Of a stretch of 64,000 nt of DNA, positions 57,274-64,000 are shown piece by piece. The first letter of the stretch is position 1; each line of letters begins with the position of its first letter. Below the pieces are notes generated by a model, which was not told the origin of the DNA, made no database searches, and was given only the letters and a program-made list of their open reading frames with translations. The translations under genes were made by a program, and so were the position numbers. The DNA is from Pyrus communis (lineage: Eukaryota > Streptophyta > Magnoliopsida > Rosales > Rosaceae), in contig NC_084804.1 of assembly GCF_963583255.1 (NCBI RefSeq), forward strand, positions 20,528,061 through 20,592,060, given 5' to 3'.

Positions 57274-57282
57274 TTGTTTTCA

Positions 57283-57965
57283 AGTACGTGAGTCCTTACA
57301 AGAAGGAAGGCAACTTACTGATTTGATCATTATACCTTTCTCCCTCCCTTATGACAGGTGAACAATGACACTAGCAAAATTCCTTCCACTTTAGCATTTT
57401 TTTCAAGAATATTAGCAAAGTAGAGTGAATATTGAGTTTTAAGTACAAAATGACAGTATTTTATTTAAAAAATAAAAATAAATTCAAGTTCTCGGTGCAT
57501 ATGAAAACCAACAGGATCCTCCGAATCATTTTGGTGAGGATCCTGGAGTTTGTAAATCGTGTATGTTCATTGTTCATTATGCAGTCAGTTTTTGTCAAGT
57601 ACTGTTTGTATTTAATTTTAAATAAAAATATATTAAATGATTTCTGATCGAACGATATACGATAAACGAATATAATTTACGAATCTTTAAGATCCTATTA
57701 AAAAATATTCGGATTCATACGAAAAAATGAGCCTTAAATTAAAGTGCATTATTTTATGGGAGGGCTGGTAATAAAATACAAAGATAGACCCAGATTAGCA
57801 AATTTGGGCTTTTGTCTTAGTACGAGTTAATTACAATACAAAAAAAAAAAATTTAAGGGAGTCATTGCCATTTCCTCTTCTTGTTAATATTTCATTTCAT
57901 TTTGTAATTCCCATCTCCCTCCCTATCAAATTCCATCTCTCTTCTCTCTGAAACCCTAAATCTCC
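57283..57965. other. RTNLB upstream region
   Basis: AT-rich. A small palindromic motif GGATCCTCCGAATCATTTTG / GGTGAGGATCC near 57516-57542 is common in MITEs. The last ~60 bp are a CT-rich leader (TCTCTTCTCTCTGAAACCCT) before the ATG at 57966. Confidence 0.45.
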
Positions 57966-59385
57966 ATGGGAGAATCTATGCCTCCTCGTCGCATTTCCGT
58001 TCATCAAGCTCTCGGAGTTGGCCATGGTACTCTCTCTCTCTCTCTCATACACACACACACACACGCATGCACACACATACTTAACACAGATTGATTTATA
58101 ATTCCTTAGAATTATTTGCGATTCCGATGTGGTATGGATCGATTCTACTTCCATTGTCGACGGCTAAACAATAATCTCGTTTTTAACATTCGGTAGATTT
58201 GAATTATGGAATAATCACTACATTGTTCTTGATCTTAATTTTGTAATTAATTATGTTAATTTTGGGATTTAATGGTAGTTGCCGATGTGCTACTGTGGAA
58301 GAAATGGAGTGGAGGAGTTTTACTGCTGAGCTCTACGACGGCGTCTTGGTTGCTGTTTGAGCGAGCTGGCTACAATCTCTTGTCCTTTGTGGCTAATGTT
58401 CTACTGCTACTTGTAGTTATCCTCTTCCTCTGGGCCAAATCGGCTTCTCTTCTCAACAGGTAACCCTCTAATTCTTGGCAATTTTTCGCTGCGTTTCTTG
58501 TATACTTTTTACTGATCTTGTTATCCCAGCAAGAATATCCGGGTTCTTTTAGCTTCGATTAGAAGTACATTTACTTGGAAAATATTATATTTGATCAGTG
58601 AACTTTTTTTTTCCCAAATGCGTTCCAAACAAAGTAACTAAGAAGTAAGAAGTAAGAACACAAGATCGGTTGGGAGAATAGAATTGATGTTTCTGGGAAA
58701 GATTGGTGATGGTTATACAGTTTGGCACATTGGTTTTAGTTTTGAGGTGATTCTAATGAAAAACGGCGTATGCGGTCATTCAGACCTTTGCCTCCTCTCC
58801 CTGATATGGAAATCTCAGAGGCCAATGTAGTGAAGGCTGCTGATGCACTGCATGCTGGGATTAATCGTGGACTGTTTATTGCACGAGACATTGCTATTGG
58901 GAGAAATTGGAAACTCTTTCTTCAGGTAATATGTAGTTGCTTCATTCTAGGTTTATGGTTTGAATGAGGTGAATAGGTTTGGTAGAATACATGGAACAGG
59001 ACTTTATTAATATTACTAATTGGAAGTTTTGATCTGCTTCTGCAGGTCGCTTTCTGCTTGTGGCTAGCTTCTTACATTGGAAGTTTCTTCAACTTCCGTA
59101 CTCTTGTCTACATTGGTAAGCTCTTTACTGCACATTGTATCTATTTATGTTTGGGTGCATGTTCTTGAAAGATTTACGATATTTATGCATGGACATTTCT
59201 TTAACTCTTATGCAGGGGTTCTCCTAAGTCTTTCAGTGCCTGTGTTGTATGATAAGTATCAGGACCACATTGATGATAAGCTGCATGTAGCAAACAGGGT
59301 AATACAAGCACAGTACAGGAAAATTGATGATAGCATCCTAAAGAAAATTCCTTTGCAATCAAACAAGGAGAAGAAGCTACAGTAG
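57966..59385 (+). CDS. Reticulon-like protein B (RTNLB11/12-type), five coding exons
   Basis: Exons 57966-58026, 58279-58459, 58784-58925, 59046-59115 and 59216-59385 join in frame with GT-AG introns to give 207 aa; all phases agree. A short N-terminus ([17 protein letters not shown]) leads directly into the reticulon domain, as in the small plant RTNLBs. Hydrophobic hairpin 1 is about 33-75 and hairpin 2 about 127-165. Between them is the conserved [14 protein letters not shown] loop (80-93). The C-terminus has [17 protein letters not shown] and a Lys-rich end ([11 protein letters not shown]). Reticulons are endoplasmic-reticulum membrane proteins that insert hairpins and curve tubules. An intron follows the stop codon directly (see next entry). 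Intron 1 holds CT and CA microsatellites (58028-58067). Closest paralogue not certain. Confidence 0.93.
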
Positions 59386-61230
59386 GTAAGTGTGACGATT
59401 TTCTCCTACAATATACTTCTGTTTATCTATTCATATTATTTCTTCTTCCCCATCCCTAACAGCTAGAGTATCAAGGCATTGGTGGAATTAATTCAGGCCA
59501 TATTTGTTATATATGCTGGTTTGCTGAATCTATGTGCACAGTGGATTTGAAGGATGTGATTAGTGTTTTCAGTTAAATATCTTGTGAACTATTGAAGTGT
59601 GAAAATCTCTTGCTTCATTATGCTTTAGGATGTTCATTATTTGTATTCAGAAATGAAGCTATAATATTGCGTAACCAAGTTTACTGTTATGGTCTTTGGT
59701 AGGAAATTATAAGTGAAACATACTAGTAAAGAAAAGGAGTGTAGTAGTGTGCTCTCTGCCTTGACTCTTTTGATGTTCCTCCCAATTGGGAAGGACAGAA
59801 CTTTAAGTGGCTAGAGAGGAATGGAGGATAATCTTTAAAATGGGTGGAGCATGTATAATTGATTTCTGGGTATGGGCTTCTGTCGAATGAATGGGTGTCT
59901 TATTTAGATGCGATGATTGAATGAATACGTGTCTTATGTTGTGGCATCTGTTTTTAGAAACTGTATTGTTTTGATTGAAAATTTTGTCTAATGAAAGTCT
60001 GAATAGACACAAAGGCAGAACCCAGACATTTCTTGGGCCATTGCCTGGGGAAACCTTTACTCCATAATAGTTTCTGACATTTATTTACACCTTTAAGACA
60101 TTTAAATTAGCTCTTTTTTTTCCGGTGAAGATTAAATAATACTTCCTTTTCTCTCATTGTCATTCTGGCTCTCTATCCTTTTGTAAATCTTTCTAAAATA
60201 AAAAATTGCACCTGTCTATCTAAAAAAGAAGAAGACTCTCTCGCACAAAAAAAAATTATTTTAGATACCATGCTTTCACTTGGATTAGTTTTGGGTAATT
60301 AGTAAACTGTACGTATTTCAAACAGAGTATTATTGTTTTAGTTTGTTTTCACTTTGATGAATAAAGTGAAACTCATTTTGAAGTATGAAATCTCCGTTGT
60401 ATGAGAAAGCTTCTTACCTATGGTATTGATTTAGAAAGCACGAAATCTCTATTGTTCGAGAAAACTGAGATGATTTTTTAGCTGTGGTATTGATTGTATG
60501 ACATGCATCTGCGTATGAAATACTTTAACTGTAAATTTTGGTTTGATAGTCTCTGGATACCTATAACGAAATCTGTGTTATTCATTCATAGGATATTGCC
60601 TTTAAAATGTATTTGGTGGCAACAAAATCAGTTCATTTAAATTTAATGAATGTAATTTCTTACATATTGCATTATCTAATATACACCAGGGTCTAAACAG
60701 CTTAGCTTTTCTTATGCCGATCAGCCTGATTTCGTATGGCATTATTCCTCTCTCTAAAGTTTTCTGGTTTCTCTTTGAATGGATTACCCGTTCATTTTCT
60801 TCACTGTCTATCTGTGTACACTGGAATCCAAATTGGTGTAGTTTTGGTTGATTTTTGCGCTTTACTCAAATCATCTGAATCCAGATGTTACCTGTGTTCG
60901 ATTCTATTAGTTGCTGCTGATTTTTACTAGAACACATGTATATACGATGCAGGGTATTATGGAGCGACGAAAAGTGTGATAACAGCCTTTTATAGATGGT
61001 TTCGAACATTCCGAGTAGCGTGCTTGGGTTATATTTTTGTTGACATGCTGCGGCTATACGTATTGACGGTGAACCGGCATAGTTGACAAGATTTGGGTGG
61101 ATCCTGTGAGTGTCTACATTGTTTTTGGCTCTGGACCTTATAATATTGTTGGGTGGATCTTGGTGGTTAAAACTTTACGCGTTCATATCTGTGGGATGAA
61201 AGAGAGAAACTTAATCCTTATAATGAAATA
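59386..61230 (+). other. RTNLB 3'UTR intron (59386-60952) and terminal 3'UTR exon
   Basis: The stop codon TAG (59383-59385) is followed at once by the strong donor GTAAGTG, so the coding exon could end exactly with the stop. A good acceptor TATACGATGCAG lies at 60941-60952, preceded by pyrimidine-rich sequence. The exon after it has no ORF and would hold the 3'UTR; its end near 61230 is a guess. The 1.57-kb intron contains no supported gene. Splicing is inferred from sequence only. Confidence 0.5.
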
Positions 61231-61327
61231 TAGAATGTTTTTGCCTGCCTTGCCAACCTATATGTTTCATTGTTGGTGCGTGAAATTTCTTTTCATTATT
61301 TTCGTTGCGGAAATTGCAAAACTTGTG

Positions 61328-61554
61328 GATTTGGATCCTCACCGGATCCCCTTCCTAGGGATCAAAGAAACTGTTAATCAAAAATCGTGCAATCACAATT
61401 TTTTCCTTTTTTATATTTTTCCCACAAAACAATGGTGCTTTACTTTTAAAAATATAAAAAGCATTTAATTGGGATTGCACGATTTTTGATCAATGGTTCA
61501 TGTTTGTTGATCCCTAGAATCCTCAAGGAGGGGATCCGGCAAGGATCCAAATCC
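61328..61554. mobile_element. Palindromic Mutator-like MITE, 227 bp
   Basis: A perfect 10-bp direct flank AAAACTTGTG (61318-61327 and 61555-61564; 9-10 bp duplications suit Mutator). Inverted repeats of about 90 bp start GATTTGGATCCT and include GGGGATCCGG, TAGGGATCAA and CAAAAATCGTGCAAT on both arms. The whole unit folds into one long hairpin. It lies between the convergent RTNLB and TIC21 genes. Confidence 0.88.
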
Positions 61555-61816
61555 AAAACTTGTGAGCACTTGCTACAGTAGATGCTCTGGACTGAATGTT
61601 GACCGTGCGATATCATTTTATTTGTATTCAGTGCTAACACCCGATGCCCTACCATAATTCTTGTAAGCAAACACGCAAATGGAAAGAGGCAGCAAAACCT
61701 ACGAAAATAATACAGAAACGCGTTTGTCCTATAACATCACGGAGATGAGAAAAACACTTGCAAAACTGCGGCTTCAAAGCGTCTTCAACAAGATACACCA
61801 ACGGTAGAGATGAAAC

Positions 61817-63624
61817 TTATGCGAATCTGGGAATGCCTTCTGAAGGTGGCAATGTTACTGAGCGCAACAGCTCTAGCGAGAAAACAAGTCCCAAGAAGTG
61901 AGAAAGGATAGTGTTCGCCGATGCCTGCAACAGAAACGCGAAACGTCAGTTTTCTCTGAATTACAGATTCTTTTCTAGGAAACAGTAATCTAGAGAGTTC
62001 CAGAATAGAATGAGAACTAAAGCGAGATATATGAATATACCTGAACCAAGAATACATCCAAGGCAAGAACAGGACTGTAACCAGGAGTGAGACCCTGATA
62101 TGGATTCGCAGAGGTAGTAAGAGCCTTAGCAACCAACAGTCCCACCGTTGCTTGCATGCCAAGAACAGCAGCACCCATACCCAAAAGGTTCAGAATGATG
62201 CCATTCTTTAAGCTTTTTATAACATCAGCGCGCGGAGGAGCCTGTTTATTATAAGCAGTGAAACACAGATGTTATAGGTAAAATAAAAGGTGCCATCGGA
62301 GGAAAATCGCAGACAATTATCAGATGCGAACACATCTTTCAAAGCATTCGAGTAGAATCTAAGCTAATTTCAATAAGATGCCCCACAACGGGATGCTAAT
62401 GACGGAAGAAGATAAGGAAAATGAAAACAGATTAAGTGCTCACAGGCAATTATAGTTACAAGGATTCCAATTCATTGAAATGCGACTGGAAGTACAATTT
62501 CTTTGGGTGACTGGCAGGCAACTGCATTGTTATCTTATCCTGGTGAAGGAAACACTTACTAACATTTGAAATAAGTTGCGCCTGACTTTTCCTCGTAATT
62601 TACTATCAAAGTGTAGATAATTGATTTGATACGGGATAATGGGAAAGACGAAAACACTCATTGGAATCAGTCAAGCATTGTGTTAAAAGTTGAGCATATC
62701 AACATCCCATGGAACTTCACATCAAGCACAAAGTCCAGGCAACATCATTTGTCCGAAGACAGTAAAATCGCTTATATGGAATCAATTTCAAGAAGCACGT
62801 ACAATTCAATCACAAACACATTAGCTTTTCCAAAATTCAAAATTTCACAATACCTTTGCAGGGTCACTTGCAGTTCTTCGAAGCTTATCCGAGAGGCGAA
62901 TGTACCCAAATGACCAAAACACGGAGACAAAACCCGCCACAATACCACCGGCAGTGGCATAAAAAGTAGGCGGTGACGAAACCTTGCCGGTGATAACAAC
63001 AGAAAACGAAAGAATCACTGCCGCCACAACAGTGCTCACCAGCTGCCCCCAAAAGCCTAAACTACCCAACCTCTTGAAATACCTCGCCGTGCTCTCTAAC
63101 CTTTTGGCTACCTACACAGCACAAACCACCCAAAGCACTTCACTTTTCAATCAAATCATCAACAATGCAATGCAAAATTCGAAATTTCAAAATCAATGGA
63201 TTCAAATTGGGGTCAATTTAGTAACAATTGCTGTAATTTCAATTCATGCTCTTACATTTTCCTACATTTTCTCGGTAACCAAACAGAAAATAGAATAAAT
63301 TGGGCAAAGTTGACGGAGAACCTGAAGGAGCTTGGCCTTTTCGGTGTCGTCGTTTGGGGAGGTGAAGGTCTGAGAAATTGGAGTGGAAGAAGCCCTTATG
63401 GTGCTGAAGGAGAGCTTTGATCCTCTGTGGGTGGGAGCAGCGTATGAGGAAAGAGACGGAGAAGAAAACGAAGAAGAAGAAGAAGAGAGAGGGAGGCTGG
63501 GCACGTGGCGGTCGGAGATTGACCGAAGAGGAAGGTGATAAGCTAGGGGCCGAGTCGTGACAGCTGGAGGTGGCGCCGCCGTGAAGTAGCCGGCGCGAGC
63601 CGCAGGCGATAGTAAAGTTTGCAT
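61817..63624 (-). CDS. TIC21: TIC21/PIC1, chloroplast inner-envelope protein, four exons
   Basis: Minus-strand exons 63624-63322, 63111-62854, 62241-62041 and 61924-61817, all phase 0 with GT-AG introns, give 289 aa. Residues 1-80 are a Ser/Pro/Ala-rich chloroplast transit peptide. The mature part starts with VAKRLESTARYFKRLGSLGF and has four predicted membrane helices, about 119-142, 150-173, 201-226 and 258-276. It carries the family-specific stretches SPPTFYATAGGI, FWSFGYIRLS, APPRADV and GYSPVLALDVFLVQASANT. Arabidopsis TIC21/PIC1 is an inner-envelope protein studied both as part of the protein import machinery and as an iron permease; both views exist. Start chosen at the only Met before the transit peptide. 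Length agrees with the ~290-aa homologues. Transcribed towards RTNLB. The C-terminus (PPSEGIPRFA) is less conserved. Confidence 0.95.
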
Positions 63625-64000
63625 AATTAAACAGTTAGTAGAAAGAGAGTAGGAGAGGAAGTGACTTTAGCTCCGCTGGTGACCTGGTTGCTTTTGGTTT
63701 GGCGAGCTACTTGCTACTGAGGCTACTAATGGTCATGGGCTTTTCTGTTGGGCTTGAGGGGGCATGTGTTGGGCCATAAATATTTGACATCCCAATTTCG
63801 AAAACTTTGGGCAGAAGAGCCCAAAAGTTGAAAATGTTGAACCAGGTTGATGGATTGCTCAGCTCAATAATTAGACAAGAAATTATGTTGAAGGCTATGG
63901 CCTCCGGTTAAGACGGACATGTAATCGTGGTTATTTATCCAGAGTTTTTGGTAAAGTGTACTTTAGTTAGCAACTCATGCACTCTACTCCTCAATATATA
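63625..64000. other. TIC21 promoter and right-edge repeat
   Basis: 63625-63720 is the probable TIC21 5'UTR/promoter. From about 63786, TTGACATCCCAATTTCG resembles the first bases of a gypsy-type LTR (TGACATCCC), but too little is visible before the window ends to be sure. Confidence 0.3.

Noticed and set aside
57897..58154. Minus-strand 85-codon ORF over RTNLB exon 1
   Set aside because: Crosses microsatellites and the conserved RTNLB exon in antisense; not a gene.
59077..59385. 102-codon ORF as a separate small protein
   Set aside because: Its second half is RTNLB exon 5; its first half reads through exon 4 out of frame and the fourth intron.
1..64000. CRISPR array, defence island or other prokaryote-type system
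   Set aside because: All supported genes are plant nuclear genes with introns or transposon genes; repeats are TIRs, LTRs and microsatellites, with no regular repeat-spacer pattern.
63786..64000. Start of another full gypsy LTR
   Set aside because: Only a short TGACATCCC resemblance is visible and the window ends; not enough to call.

Overview
This is plant nuclear DNA from a eudicot, most likely a woody Rosaceae species of the apple/pear type. That placement is an inference from the spliced plant genes (plastid TIC21, a plant reticulon, a subgroup-22 R2R3-MYB) and from the repeat families: Cassandra TRIM elements whose LTRs carry a 5S-like sequence, hAT elements with TAGGGGTGGGC ends, and Tekay-type chromoviruses with ~2.1 kb LTRs. 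No CRISPR, tRNA or genuine rRNA gene was seen.

Layout. 1-4189: the 5' part of a RICESLEEPER-type hAT transposon with a decayed transposase, running off the left edge. 4382-8628: a dead PIF/Harbinger element with convergent ORF1 and transposase remnants, ORF1 split by a 685-bp hAT. 9166-20971: a four-level nest. An outer Mutator-like element (9-bp TSD) carries a ribosomal protein L35 fragment. It is broken by an inner Mutator-like element (9-bp TSD) that carries an arabinogalactan-peptide gene copy, and by a 1.8-kb hAT (8-bp TSD) that itself holds a Harbinger-like MITE. The inner element was hit by a young LTR retrotransposon with an intact 1605-residue gag-pol ORF. That retrotransposon has Cassandra sequence in place of its 5' LTR, and a 5-bp TSD brackets the whole chimera.

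20972-24464 is repeat-derived. 24465-25361 (minus) is an intronless R2R3-MYB gene with a TATA box. 26250-29743 holds hAT fragments, a solo Cassandra LTR and a ~490-bp tandem duplication. 29744-44930 is a second nest: a probable ~1.2-kb terminal-inverted-repeat element split by two solo LTRs. The second solo LTR is itself split by a non-autonomous hAT and an 8.3-kb decayed Ty3/gypsy element in minus orientation that has an antisense coiled-coil ORF. 45097-53150 contains LTR fragments, a TIR element and a 3.7-kb LTR element without a recognisable pol but with unidentified ORFs.

53390-64000 is the gene-rich end: a PRKRIP1 homologue (plus, one coding intron), a reticulon-like protein B gene (plus, five coding exons and a probable 3'UTR intron) and TIC21 (minus, four exons). 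The last two converge, with a small MITE between them. The host genes have unrelated housekeeping or regulatory roles and do not form a pathway. The biological interest lies in the transposon nests: the Cassandra/gypsy chimera, two gene-fragment captures by Mutator-like elements, and repeated heat-shock-element-like palindromes in the gypsy LTRs. Most boundaries were set by hand from matching target-site duplications and inverted or direct repeats; identities and ages were not computed.
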